This document shows, piece by piece, positions 25,270-34,400 of a stretch of 64,000 bases of DNA (positions are counted from its first letter, which is position 1; each line of letters starts with the position of its first letter). This DNA comes from Promicromonospora panici (lineage in GTDB: Bacteria > Actinomycetota > Actinomycetes > Actinomycetales > Cellulomonadaceae), in assembly GCF_900608595.1 (NCBI RefSeq), contig NZ_UWYY01000021.1:58543-122542 (forward strand), in the 5' to 3' direction. The notes beneath the pieces were generated by a model. The model saw nothing but the letters and a program-made list of their open reading frames with translations. It was not told where the DNA came from and made no database searches. A program made the position numbers and the translations under genes.

Positions 25270-25692
25270 CTACACCCGCTCGCGGTCGAACCGCTCACGG
25301 TTCGCCCGCACGTCATGCCCGTGGCTCTGCGTCCAGTCCACCAGCCCGCTGACGAGGGCCACGAGCTTCTGGCCGAGCGGGGTCAGCTCGTACTCGACCC
25401 GGGGTGGCACCTCCGCGTACGCGGTGCGTGTGACCATGCCGTCCCTGAGCAGGCACCGGAGGGTCTTGCTCAGCATCCGGTGCGAGACGCCGTCCACCAG
25501 CGCCTGGATCGTGGAGAAGCGCTGCGGCCCTCCGTTCAGCGCGGCGATCACCGACAGCGTCCACCGGTCGGACACCAGGGCGAGCATCTCCTTGACCAGC
25601 TCGTGCGTCTCGCCGTCGCACAGCGATTCCGGAGCCCCGGGCATCCTCGCCGCCACTCGCTGGAACTGCTCGTCGCGCGACGTCGTGGCCAT
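25270..25692 (-). CDS. HxlR-family transcriptional regulator
   Basis: 140 residues. The HxlR winged helix is seen in LVSDRWTLSVIAALNGGPQRFSTIQALVDGVSHRMLSKTLRCLLRDGMV and VEYELTPLGQKL. A cysteine near the N-terminus (SLCDGET) is a possible thiol sensor, as in quinone/aldehyde-responsive members. It is divergent from an FMN reductase, the common arrangement for electrophile or quinone stress. ATG 25692 follows GAGGAAG. Confidence 0.88.
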   Translation of the reverse strand: MATTSRDEQFQRVAARMPGAPESLCDGETHELVKEMLALVSDRWTLSVIAALNGGPQRFSTIQALVDGVSHRMLSKTLRCLLRDGMVTRTAYAEVPPRVEYELTPLGQKLVALVSGLVDWTQSHGHDVRANRERFDRERV

Positions 25693-25759
25693 TCCTGATG
25701 CTTCCTCTCGGGTAACCAACTCACTGCGAAGTGCGTAATTGAAAGCTGGATTATCTGCA

Positions 25760-25861
25760 GTTCCGCACTGTTGTGACACCTGGACCAACCAGCCTGTCAC
25801 CGCGTTCGTTCCCGTCAGGGAGCGCGGCGGCACCGGTCCACGAACCGCAGCACTGCGGAAC
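25760..25861. promoter_or_regulatory. Dyad elements between the HxlR and FMN reductase genes
   Basis: CCGCAG-CA-CTGCGG (25845-25858) is a perfect 6-bp-arm dyad 27 bases before the reductase start. GTTCCGCA (25760-25767) is also repeated inverted as TGCGGAAC (25854-25861). These are candidate HxlR sites; nothing else was recognised in this 193-base spacer. Confidence 0.35.
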
Positions 25862-25885
25862 ACGCACTACAGACAAGGACCAGCA

Positions 25886-26443
25886 ATGCTCAAGATCGGA
25901 ATCATCCTCGGCAGCACCCGTCCCGGCCGGAACGGCGAGGCCGTCGCCAAGTGGGTGTACGAGATCGCCTCGCAGCGCACCGACGCGGAGTTCGAGCTCG
26001 TCGACCTCGCCGACTATCCCCTGCCCCACCTCGACGAGCCCATGTCGCCGACCATGGGCCAGTACCTCCACGATCACACCAAGGAGTGGTCCGCGAAGGT
26101 CGCCGAGTTCGACGGCTACGTCTTCGTGACCCCGGAGTACAACCACTCGACGTCGGGCGTGCTGAAGAACGCCCTCGACTACGTCTACAACGAGTGGAAC
26201 AACAAGGCCGCGGGCATCGTGTCCTACGGCGGCGTCGGCGGGGCCCGCGCGGCGGAACACCTGCGCCTCATCCTCTCCGAGCTGCAGGTCGCGACCGTGC
26301 GCCAGCAGGTGGCCCTGTCGATGTTCACCGAGTTCGAGAACTTCACGGTGTTCAAGCCCGGCGAGCACATCACCCCGGCCCTGGACACCCTGCTGGACCA
26401 GACGGTCGCGTGGGCAGGTGCCTTCGAGCCGCTGCACGCCTGA
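25886..26443 (+). CDS. NADPH-dependent FMN reductase (flavodoxin-like)
   Basis: 185 residues. The FMN phosphate loop is LGSTRPGRNGEAVAKWV, followed by VTPEYNHSTSGVLKNALDYVYNEW, the flavin-contacting segment of the NADPH:FMN/quinone reductase family. It is a soluble enzyme that reduces quinones, azo compounds or FMN with NADPH. It is divergent from an HxlR regulator, which suggests induction by electrophiles. ATG 25886 has AAGGAC upstream; longer in-frame readings run into the regulatory spacer. Confidence 0.92.
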   Translation: MLKIGIILGSTRPGRNGEAVAKWVYEIASQRTDAEFELVDLADYPLPHLDEPMSPTMGQYLHDHTKEWSAKVAEFDGYVFVTPEYNHSTSGVLKNALDYVYNEWNNKAAGIVSYGGVGGARAAEHLRLILSELQVATVRQQVALSMFTEFENFTVFKPGEHITPALDTLLDQTVAWAGAFEPLHA

Positions 26444-26462
26444 CCAGGCGATCTCGCCCCGG

Positions 26463-26813
26463 TCAGGACCGAACGAGCCGCGCTATCGCGTCGGAGGCTT
26501 CCTTGACCTTCGCGTCCGCCTCGGCGCCGCCGGTCCGGGCGGCGTCGACGACGCAGTGCTTGAGGTGGTCGTCCAGGAGGCCCAGCGCGACGCTCTCCAG
26601 CGCCTTGGTCAGGGCGGACACCTGCGTGAGGATGTCGATGCAGTACTGCTCCTCGTCGACCATCCGGTGGATCCCGCGCGCCTGCCCCTCGATGCGCTTG
26701 AGCCGGGCGAGATAGCCGGCCTTGTCGGTGATGTAGCCGTGGGCGGCGTGCTGGCCACCCTCCCCGGGCACCTCGAGGTCGGCAGGGGATCCTGTGTCGG
26801 TCATGGTCACCAT
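26463..26813 (-). CDS. csoR: Copper-sensing repressor CsoR
   Basis: 116 residues, all-helical DUF156/CsoR fold. The Cu(I) ligands Cys58, His83 and Cys87 have exactly the 25- and 4-residue spacings of characterised CsoR proteins (YCIDIL; HLKHC). The dimer/tetramer segment GYLARLKRIEGQARGIHRMV is canonical. It should bind the ACCCC-type palindromes at 24709-24725, 30909-30923 and 30943-30959. The start at ATG 26813 has GGAG nine bases upstream; ATG 26804 is also possible. A hairpin separates it from the YHS gene. Confidence 0.95.
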   Translation of the reverse strand: MVTMTDTGSPADLEVPGEGGQHAAHGYITDKAGYLARLKRIEGQARGIHRMVDEEQYCIDILTQVSALTKALESVALGLLDDHLKHCVVDAARTGGAEADAKVKEASDAIARLVRS

Positions 26814-26880
26814 GGTGTCATCTCCACTGGGCAGAACGCGCTGGTTGAGCTGGGTCACTCGGGAGGGAACGGATACACCA

Positions 26881-26931
26881 GCGGCGAGGTAACCGTGAGG
26901 CAACATTGCTCCCTCACCGTTACCTCGCCGC
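26881..26931. terminator. Strong hairpin downstream of the copZ-copA-YHS operon
   Basis: 20-base arms (26881-26900 and 26912-26931) pair with a single mismatch around an 11-base loop. The structure begins 25 bases after the YHS stop codon and lacks a U-tract. It most likely ends the copper operon before csoR, although its position upstream of csoR also allows a role in the csoR leader. Confidence 0.65.
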
Positions 26932-26955
26932 GTGGGCATCTGCTCCCTCGCGAGG

Positions 26956-27267
26956 TCAGACCGCCGCCGCGTACGTGGCGGGGTCGGCGTCAAAGGGGTC
27001 CTCGCAAGCCGCGCAGCAGAACCAGTACCGCTGGCCCTCGTAGTCGCGGAACAGTCCCTTGGCCTCGGCTTCGGCCTTGACGACGGTGCTGCCACGCATC
27101 ACCGGACAGTCGGCGATCTCGTCGGCCGACGGGCCGACCAGGTTGAGGCCGAGGGCGGCCGGCACAGCCGAGTGCGAGTGGCCGCCACCGGCGTGCTCGC
27201 CGTGCGAGTGGCCCTCGGGCGAGTGACCGGCGTGCTCGTGGTCGCCGTGGGAGTGGTCGTGTCCCAT
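26956..27267 (-). CDS. Small YHS-domain metal protein with His-rich N-terminus
   Basis: 103 residues. The first 33 contain many His (MGHDHSHGDHEHAGHSPEGH), then DCPVMRGSTVV...WFCCAACEDPF forms a YHS domain with clustered cysteines suited to soft-metal binding. It is predicted to be a cytoplasmic copper-handling accessory, since it is the last gene of the copZ-copA operon, 37 bases after copA. GAAAGGA precedes the ATG. It resembles the stand-alone counterpart of domains fused to copper ATPases. Confidence 0.82.
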   Translation of the reverse strand: MGHDHSHGDHEHAGHSPEGHSHGEHAGGGHSHSAVPAALGLNLVGPSADEIADCPVMRGSTVVKAEAEAKGLFRDYEGQRYWFCCAACEDPFDADPATYAAAV

Positions 27268-27304
27268 GGTGGGTCCTTTCGTCGGTGGTGGGGTGGTGGT
27301 GCGG

Positions 27305-29629
27305 TCAGGCGTGCTGCAGCGTCCGCGCCTCCGGCAGGGACGGTGCGGGCGCCTGTGTGTCCGCCGTCCGGCTCGCGAAGGAGCGCAGGCGGAGGCTGTT
27401 GCCGACGACGAAGACGCTGGAGAACGCCATCGCCGCGCCGGCGAGCATGGGGTTGAGCAGACCGAGCGCCGCCAGCGGGATCGCGGCGACGTTGTACCCG
27501 AAGGCCCAGAACAGGTTCGTCTTGATGGTGCCGAGCGTGCGCCGCGAGAGGCGGATGGCGTCGGCCGCCGAGCCGAGGTCGCCGCGGACGAGGGTGATGT
27601 CCGCGGCTTCGATGGCGACGTCCGTTCCGGTGCCCATCGCGAGGCCCAGGTCAGCCTGCGCGAGGGCGGGCGCGTCGTTCACGCCGTCGCCGACCATCGC
27701 GACGACCTTGCCCTCGGCCTGCAGCCGGGCGATCACGTCGGCCTTGTCCTGTGGCATCACCTCGGCGATGACGTCCGTGATGCCCACCGCGGCGGCCACC
27801 TGCTCGGCCACCGCCCGGTTGTCCCCCGTGAGCAGCACGGGAGTGAGGCCGAGCGCGGAGAGCTGCGCGACGGCGTCGGCGCTGGTCGGCCTGATCCGGT
27901 CGGCGACCACGAGGAGCCCGCGGGCCTGACCGTCCCAGCCGACCGCCACGACGGTCTTACCCTCACCCTCAGCCTGAGCCTTGGCCTCGGCCAGGTGCGC
28001 GGGCAGGTACTCCGACCAGTCGGCGAGCAGGCTCTCCCGGCCGACGACGACGGCGTGCCCGTCGACGACCCCCTGCACGCCCAGACCCTGGACGCTCTCG
28101 AACGACTCCGGGGTGGGCAGGACGCCGACCTGCTGGGTGGCACCCTTCGCGATCGCCTGCGCGACGGGGTGCTCGGAGGCGTCCTCCAGGGCCCCGGCGA
28201 GCCGGAGCAGTTCCTCGCGGGTGGTGCTGTCGTCCACCACGACGTCCAGCAGCGTCATCTTGCCCGTGGTGACGGTGCCGGTCTTGTCCAGCACGACCGT
28301 GTCGACCTTGCGGGTGGACTCCAGGATCTCCGGGCCCTTGATCAGGATGCCGAGCTGGGCACCCCGCCCGGTGCCGACCAGGAGGGCCGTGGGGGTCGCG
28401 AGCCCGAGCGCGCAGGGGCAGGCGATGATCAGGACGGCGACGGCGGCGGTCAGCGCGGCAGTCGCGGGGAACCCGCCGCCGAGCCAGACGCCGAGGGTCG
28501 CGACGGCGATGGCGATGACCACCGGCACGAAGATCCCCGACACTCGGTCGGCGAGGCGCTGCACCTCGGCCTTGCCGGACTGGGCGTCCTCGACGAGCTG
28601 CGCGATCCGCGCCAGCTGCGTGCCCGCGCCGACCTGCGTGGCGCGGACGACGAGCCGGCCGCCCGAGTTCACGGTCGCCCCGGCCACGGTGTCGCCGATG
28701 CCGACCTCGACCGGCACCGACTCCCCCGTGAGCATCGAGGCGTCGACCGCCGAGGAGCCCGTGACGATGACGCCGTCCGTGGCGATCTTCTCCCCCGGCC
28801 GGACGACGAACTCGTCGCCCACGGAGAGGTCCTCGACCGGGATCCGGGTCTCCGCGCCGCCGCGCAGCACAGCGACGTCCTTGGCGCCCAGCTCCAGCAG
28901 CGCCCGCAGCGCCGCACCGGCCCGGCGCTTGGACCGCTTCTCGAAGTACCGCCCGGCGAGCACGAACATCGTGACGCCCGACGCGACCTCGAGATAGATG
29001 TTGCCGGCGCCGTCGGACGGCGCGACGGTCAGCTCGAAGCCGTGCGTCATCCCCGGCACGCCCGCCGTCCCGAGGAACAGCGCGTACAGGGACCAGAGGA
29101 ACGCGGCGGACACACCGAGCGAGATCAGGGTGTCCATGGTCGCCGCGCCGTGTCGTAGGTTCGTCCACGCGGCCTTGTGGAACGGCCACGCCGCCCACAG
29201 GATCACCGGCGCGGCGAGCGCGAGCGACGCCCACTGCCAGTACGTGAACTGCCACGACGGGACCATCGCCAGCGCGATGACCGGGACGGTGAGCACTATC
29301 GACGTGACGAGCCGGTCCCGCAGCGACCGCAGCTCCGCGTCACGGGCGTCGTCCCGGGCGTCGCCGTCGTCCTTCGGGGTGTCCTTCGGCGCGGGCAGGA
29401 CCGCCGTGTAGCCGGTCTTCTCCACCTCTTCGACCAGCGCGTTCAGGTCGTACCCTGCCGGGGCCGTGACCTTCGCCTTCTCCGTGGCGTAGTTGACCGT
29501 GGCGGTCACACCGTCCAGGCGGTTGAGCTTCTTCTCGATCCGCATGGCGCACGAGGCGCAGGTCATGCCCCCGATCTCGAGGTCGACGGTGGTTCCCGGC
29601 TCGTCCGTCCGGGATGTCGTGTCGGACAT
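27305..29629 (-). CDS. copA: Copper-translocating P1B-1 ATPase CopA
   Basis: 774 residues. One N-terminal heavy-metal domain with GMTCASC (Cys24, Cys27) is followed by the ATPase: TGES (301-304), CPC (404-406) in the sixth membrane helix and DKTGT (448-452), then GDGVNDAPALAQ. It expels Cu(I) delivered by CopZ. It lies in the copZ operon, 30 bases after the secreted Met-rich protein gene. Together with the CPH-type pump at 22473 it gives the cell two copper exporters of different subclass. Confidence 0.96.
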   Translation of the reverse strand: MSDTTSRTDEPGTTVDLEIGGMTCASCAMRIEKKLNRLDGVTATVNYATEKAKVTAPAGYDLNALVEEVEKTGYTAVLPAPKDTPKDDGDARDDARDAELRSLRDRLVTSIVLTVPVIALAMVPSWQFTYWQWASLALAAPVILWAAWPFHKAAWTNLRHGAATMDTLISLGVSAAFLWSLYALFLGTAGVPGMTHGFELTVAPSDGAGNIYLEVASGVTMFVLAGRYFEKRSKRRAGAALRALLELGAKDVAVLRGGAETRIPVEDLSVGDEFVVRPGEKIATDGVIVTGSSAVDASMLTGESVPVEVGIGDTVAGATVNSGGRLVVRATQVGAGTQLARIAQLVEDAQSGKAEVQRLADRVSGIFVPVVIAIAVATLGVWLGGGFPATAALTAAVAVLIIACPCALGLATPTALLVGTGRGAQLGILIKGPEILESTRKVDTVVLDKTGTVTTGKMTLLDVVVDDSTTREELLRLAGALEDASEHPVAQAIAKGATQQVGVLPTPESFESVQGLGVQGVVDGHAVVVGRESLLADWSEYLPAHLAEAKAQAEGEGKTVVAVGWDGQARGLLVVADRIRPTSADAVAQLSALGLTPVLLTGDNRAVAEQVAAAVGITDVIAEVMPQDKADVIARLQAEGKVVAMVGDGVNDAPALAQADLGLAMGTGTDVAIEAADITLVRGDLGSAADAIRLSRRTLGTIKTNLFWAFGYNVAAIPLAALGLLNPMLAGAAMAFSSVFVVGNSLRLRSFASRTADTQAPAPSLPEARTLQHA

Positions 29630-29659
29630 CGTGTCCTCCTTGTCAGTGACCTGTGCTCG

Positions 29660-30658
29660 TCAGTGGCCGTGGCCGGACTCGCCGGCTCCGTGCTCGTCGG
29701 CGGCCGGTGCATCAGTCGTGGGCTCCTCGGCCGGCGCGACCTCGCCGGACGCCGTGTCCAGCACGAAGTGCGCGGTGCGCACCTTCCCGCCGACCTTGAA
29801 GTCGAGGTAGAGCAGGTACCGGCCGGGCGTGGGCGCCTGCGTCATGAACGTGACGTCCGGACCGGACACCGAACCAGGCGCAGGCTCGTCACCCTCGGGG
29901 TGCACGTGCAGGTAGGCCAGGTCGCCGTCGCGCAGCGCGACGAGGTGCCCGTACGCGCCGAGGTACGGCTGCAGGTCGGTGACCGGTTCGCCGTCCTTCG
30001 TGATCGTCGCGGTCAGCATGGAGTCGCCGCTCGCACCCAGGTCTCCCGCGAGCGTTACGGTGTAGCCGTCAGTCGTGTCGGACGCCGAGACGGCCGTCGC
30101 GGGCTCGGGCGCGAAGCGCCCCGCGACGTCGACCGTCCGGCTGAGCGTCAGGTTCTCGCCGGTCGCCGCGGGGACGAAGTCGGTGAACACCCGGTAGCTG
30201 CCCGCCGCGTCCCAGGTCCACGGGATGGACCAGACGCCGTCCGCCGACATCTTCGGGTGGACGTGCCGGAACTGGGCGCCGTCGGTGCGCACCACTATCA
30301 GGTGCAGCTCCTTGTCGTGCTCGGTCTCGAACTCGGTCACGGCCTCGCCGTCCGCCGAGGTGATCGAGAACGAGAGCGTCCCTTCCTCGCCGGTCTCGTC
30401 AGGGACGCTGACCGGGCTCAGGAGCAGCCCGTCCCGCTCGAGGGAGAGCCCGCGGACCGGCGTCGTGCCGCTCGTGCCGGACTCCTCACCCATGTCCATG
30501 CCCACCATGTCCATGTCCTCTGCCTCCTCGTTCTGCGCCGTCGTCGACCAGGCGGCGACGGCGCTCTGCGGAACCACCGCACCCGCGACGACGAAGGAGG
30601 CGACGAACAGTGCCGCGAGACCCCCGCCGTACAGGCCCAGCCGCTGGGGGGCGTTCAT
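29660..30658 (-). CDS. Secreted copper-associated protein with Met/His motifs
   Basis: 332 residues. An N-terminal membrane/signal segment (GLYGGGLAALFVASFVVAGAVV) is followed by a Met-rich stretch MDMVGMDMG typical of extracytoplasmic Cu(I) binding. Two beta domains with paired His motifs (ELHLIVVR...FRHVHP and YGHLVALRDGDLAYLHVHPEG) follow, and a His-ending tail (GESGHGH). It is a commonly copA-linked, functionally undefined actinobacterial family; buffering of copper outside the membrane is inferred. Its ATG overlaps the copZ stop (ATGA). Confidence 0.82.
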   Translation of the reverse strand: MNAPQRLGLYGGGLAALFVASFVVAGAVVPQSAVAAWSTTAQNEEAEDMDMVGMDMGEESGTSGTTPVRGLSLERDGLLLSPVSVPDETGEEGTLSFSITSADGEAVTEFETEHDKELHLIVVRTDGAQFRHVHPKMSADGVWSIPWTWDAAGSYRVFTDFVPAATGENLTLSRTVDVAGRFAPEPATAVSASDTTDGYTVTLAGDLGASGDSMLTATITKDGEPVTDLQPYLGAYGHLVALRDGDLAYLHVHPEGDEPAPGSVSGPDVTFMTQAPTPGRYLLYLDFKVGGKVRTAHFVLDTASGEVAPAEEPTTDAPAADEHGAGESGHGH

Positions 30659-30879
30659 GAGACGCGCTCCGCCTCGTACCCCGCCTCGTCCACCGCGGCC
30701 AGGACCGCGGCCTCGTCCAGCGGGGCGGCGCTCCGGACGACGAGCTTGCCGGTCGCCGCGCTCACGTCGATCTGCTCGACGCCGGGCAGCCTGCCGACCT
30801 CGCCGCGGACCGCTACCTCGCAGTGCCCGCAGCTCATCCCGGTCACCTGGTACTGGCTCTGGTACTCGTTCGTCGCCAT
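30655..30879 (-). CDS. copZ: Copper chaperone CopZ (heavy-metal-associated domain)
   Basis: 74 residues, a single HMA domain with VTGMSCGHCEVAVRGEV; the GMSCGHC cysteines bind Cu(I) and hand it to CopA. First gene of the copper operon. GGAAGG lies upstream of the ATG. It is driven by a promoter whose 17-base spacer is a CsoR box, with a second CsoR box in the leader. Confidence 0.93.
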   Translation of the reverse strand: MATNEYQSQYQVTGMSCGHCEVAVRGEVGRLPGVEQIDVSAATGKLVVRSAAPLDEAAVLAAVDEAGYEAERVS

Positions 30880-30908
30880 GATCTTTGACCTTCCGCTCGT
30901 TCAGGTGC

Positions 30909-30968
30909 TACCCCTGGGGGGTACGTCTGTGTCGCCAACCATATACCCCCCATGGGTATTCTGGTCAA
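30909..30968 (-). promoter_or_regulatory. copZ operon promoter with two CsoR boxes
   Basis: Minus strand: -35 TTGACC (30968-30963), 17-base spacer, -10 TATATG (30945-30940). Box 1, ATACCCCCCATGGGTAT (30943-30959), occupies the spacer exactly as at the CopB promoter. Box 2, TACCCCTGGGGGGTA (30909-30923), lies downstream in the leader. The divergent membrane-protein gene starts about 50 bases to the right and could share the site. Confidence 0.75.
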
Positions 30969-31014
30969 GGCGAGACTCCGCGGGACCGGCATGGACGACC
31001 GCTACGGTTCCGTC

Positions 31015-31326
31015 ATGCTCATCGTCGAATTCACCCTCGTCGCCATATTCGTCGTCCTCCTGCTGCTGCTCATCACGGCGGCCGGGAACCTGAGCTCCAC
31101 CGGGCGGACCGTCGAGCGGGTCGAACGCAAGCTGGACCGCGTGATCGCGCACCTGGGCATCGAGGGCCCGGCCGCCGAGGGGATCCCGCCGGACGTCCTG
31201 GCCGAGATCGACCGGTGCATCTGGTCCGACCGGCGGGCCGAAGCGATCAAGCACTACCGCGATGCGACCGGGCACGACGCGGTCACGGCCAAGGAGTGGA
31301 TCAACCAGCGCGCGGCGTCCTACTGA
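31015..31326 (+). CDS. Membrane-anchored protein with an L7/L12-like C-terminal domain
   Basis: 103 residues from ATG 31015. An N-terminal transmembrane helix (LIVEFTLVAIFVVLLLLLITAAGN) and a short coiled linker (TVERVERKLDRVIAHLG) lead to IPPDVLAEIDRCIWSDRRAEAIKHYRDATGHDAVTAKEWINQ. That segment resembles the ribosomal L7/L12 C-terminal fold (AIKxxRxATGxxxxxAKxxI). Such membrane-tethered L7/L12-like proteins have no established role. ATG 30991 is an alternative start; ATG 30952 is rejected because it lies inside a CsoR box. Divergent from copZ. Confidence 0.72.
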   Translation: MLIVEFTLVAIFVVLLLLLITAAGNLSSTGRTVERVERKLDRVIAHLGIEGPAAEGIPPDVLAEIDRCIWSDRRAEAIKHYRDATGHDAVTAKEWINQRAASY

Positions 31327-31498
31327 ACGACCTCGCACCGACAAGTGGGTGAATTCTCCGCAGAACGGCGCGACGGCGCGGCTTTCGGCGACAATTCACC
31401 TGACCCCTCGCTACGCTCCTCTCGTTATGCCTGTGCGGTGATCCGGGCGACGTTCCTGGCCGGAATGGTCCTCGTTGGAAGCGATCTAGGAAGGGCGC

Positions 31499-34400
31499 AT
31501 GAGCCTGCTCTCACGCGTGTCTGCGAACCGCCGGTCGGCGGCATCCATCGGTGCGGTCACCCTCTTCGGCGCGGGCCTGGTGGGCTTCGCGCTGCTCTAC
31601 GAGGGCGAGGCGACGGCGGAGGTCCAGCTGAACGACTCCGGCGTCTGGGTGACGCAGGTGGCGAAGGGCAAGCTGGGCCGGTTCAACTACGAGGCCAAGG
31701 CGCTGGACGGCGTGCTGCTGGCCAACTCGACGAGCTTCGACGTGGAGCAGGACGCGCAGCGGGTGCTGCTGGACAGGGGCAGCGACTCGTCCGCGAGCCC
31801 GGTCAACCCGGCACTGCTCTCGCTGGACGGGACGATGAAGTTCCCCGCCGGTGCGCAGGTGGCCGCGGGTGATGCCACGACGGCGGTCTACGACGACGAG
31901 ACCGGCCGAACATGGGTCCTCCCGTTCGACGGCGCCGTGGCCTTCGACGAGAAGAAGCTCAAGCCGACGCTCAAGGCCGGCACCGGCGGTGAGCTGACAG
32001 TGAGCAACGAAGGCACGGTGTTCCTCGCCGTGCCGTCGCAGGGCAAGCTGTACACGGTTCCCACGGGCGAGCAGGGCGTCGCTGAGGACCCCGAGGAATC
32101 GGACCTGCCCGTCGAGCCCGACGCCGAGGTGCGGATCTCGGCGGTCGGTGACGAGCCGGTGGTGCTGGACCAGACCACCGGCACGCTGGTGCTCCCCGGC
32201 GGCGACACGGTCGAGATCGCCGGTGCCGCGCAGGGCACCCTGCAGCAGCCCTCCGACGACGCGGACAACGTGGTGCTGGCCACCCCGAGCGGCCTGGTCT
32301 CCCAGCCGCTCGGTGGCGGGACCGCCACCACACGTAATGCCCCCGACGCGTCCGGCATCCCGTCCGAGCCCGTGCAGCTCGGCGGGTGCACCTACGGCGC
32401 CTGGTCCGAGTCCGGCCAGGTGCTCCGCGACTGCCCCGACCTGGACAACGACATCGAGCAGGTGCTGGAGGGTGTCAGCGTCGGAGCGGGCCTCGTCTAC
32501 CGGGTGAACCGGAACGTGATCGTGCTGAACGACGTCAACGACGGCAAGCTGTGGATGGCCGCCGACGAGTTCGAGCTGGTCGACGACTGGGAGCAGACCA
32601 CGCCCCAGGACGCCGAGGGCGAGAAGACCGAGTCCGAGGAGGCCACCCCGGAGCAGGTCGACCACGTCGTCGCCCAGCGGAACAAGACCAACCGTCCGCC
32701 CGAGCCGGAGCCCGACACGTTCGGCGTACGGCCTGGCCGCACGACCGTCCTGAACGTGCTGGGCAACGACCTGGACCGCGACGGCGACGTCATGACGGCC
32801 TCGGTGCTGGGCGAGCCGGACGGCGGCATCGGCGTCGACCGCGTGCTGGACGGCGCGGCGCTGCAGGCGAACGTACCGGCCGACGCGACCGGCACCACTA
32901 CCTTCGACTACCAGGTGGACGACGGCCGCGAGAACGGCACCGCCGAGGAGTCGGTGCGGATCGAGGTCGTACCGCTCGAGCAGAACAACCCGCCGGTGCA
33001 GTCGGGCAAGCCCGTGCTGCGCGTCGGCCAGGACGGTCTGGCCAGCATCAAGGTGCTGCCTTACTTCAAGGACCCGGACGGCGACGACCTGTTCCTGTCG
33101 AACGCCAGCACGGCGAACAACCTCGACGAGGTCCGGTCCAGGCCGGACGGCACCATCGAGTTCCGGGACGGCGGCACCGCCGTCGGGCACAAGATCGTGG
33201 ACGTCACGGTGTCGGACTCGGCGGGCCTGCCCGTCGAGGGCCAGCTCATCGTCGACGTCGTGGCGAGCAACGTGCCGCCGATCCCCGTGCAGGACCACGT
33301 CACCGTGCTGGCCGGCGAGCCCGTCACGGTGAGCCCCCTGAAGAACGACACGGACCCCAACGGCGACAAGCTGCGCCTGACGCGCGTGGACGGGCCGGAG
33401 CCGGCGACCATCACGACGAACCAGACCGCGGGCACGTTCACGTTCGAGAGCGACGAGCCCGGCTCGTACGACGTCACCTACGAGATCTCCGACGGGCCCA
33501 ACCCGCCGGCGCTGGGCCTGGTCCGCGTCGACGTCCTCACCCGTTCCGACGCCGCGGGCGCGCCGGTCGCGGTCTCCGACCAGGTGCTGCTCCCCACGGG
33601 TGGTACCGCCCTGGTCGACGTCCTGGCCAACGACACCGACCCGACGGGCGGCGTGCTCGTGGTGCAGGGCGTGACCGTGCCGCCGGGCTCACCCGTGGAC
33701 GTATCGGTGCTCAACCACCAGATCCTCAAGGTCTCCGAGCTCAAGCGCCTCAGCCGGTCCGTGGTCGTCGAGTACACGGTGGCCAACGAGACCGGAACCG
33801 TCACGGGCCAGGTCCGCGTGGTGCCGATCCCGGCGCCGGCGCAGCTGCGTCCTCCCGAGGCCGGACCCGACGAGGCGACGGTGCACGCGGGCGACGTCGT
33901 GACCATCCCGGTGCTGAAGAACGACACCCACCCCGACGGCCTCAAGATGACCGTGACGGACGAGCTCCAGGAGTCGCCTCCGGCGTCGGCCGGCGAGGCG
34001 TTCGTCTCCGAGGAGACGGTGCGGTTCCGGGCCGGCCAGGAGGCCGGAACCTTCCACGCGGTGTACGAGGTCGAGGACTCCTTCGGGCAGAAGGACTCCG
34101 CGCAGGTCACGATCAACGTGGTGGACGCCCCGGAGAACAGCGCGCCCCAGCTGCCGGACATCGAGGCCCGGGTGCTCAGCGAGGGCATCGTGCGCATCCC
34201 GCTTCCCCTGGACGGGACCGACCCGGACGGCGACTACGTGACGCTGAGCTCGATCTCGGGTGCGCCGTCCAAGGGCACCGCGAAGATCGTCGACGGCTTC
34301 ATCGACTACGAGGCCGGCGACGCGACCGGCCTGGACAGCTTCACCTACCAGGTGATGGACACGCGCGGGGCGCCCGGCGTGGGGCTCGTCCGGGTCGGCG

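Noticed and set aside
30952..31014. Upstream ATG start for the L7/L12-like membrane protein
   Set aside because: ATG 30952 lies inside the CsoR palindrome and promoter, and the added residues are not hydrophobic or conserved-looking; ATG 31015 begins directly at the transmembrane helix.
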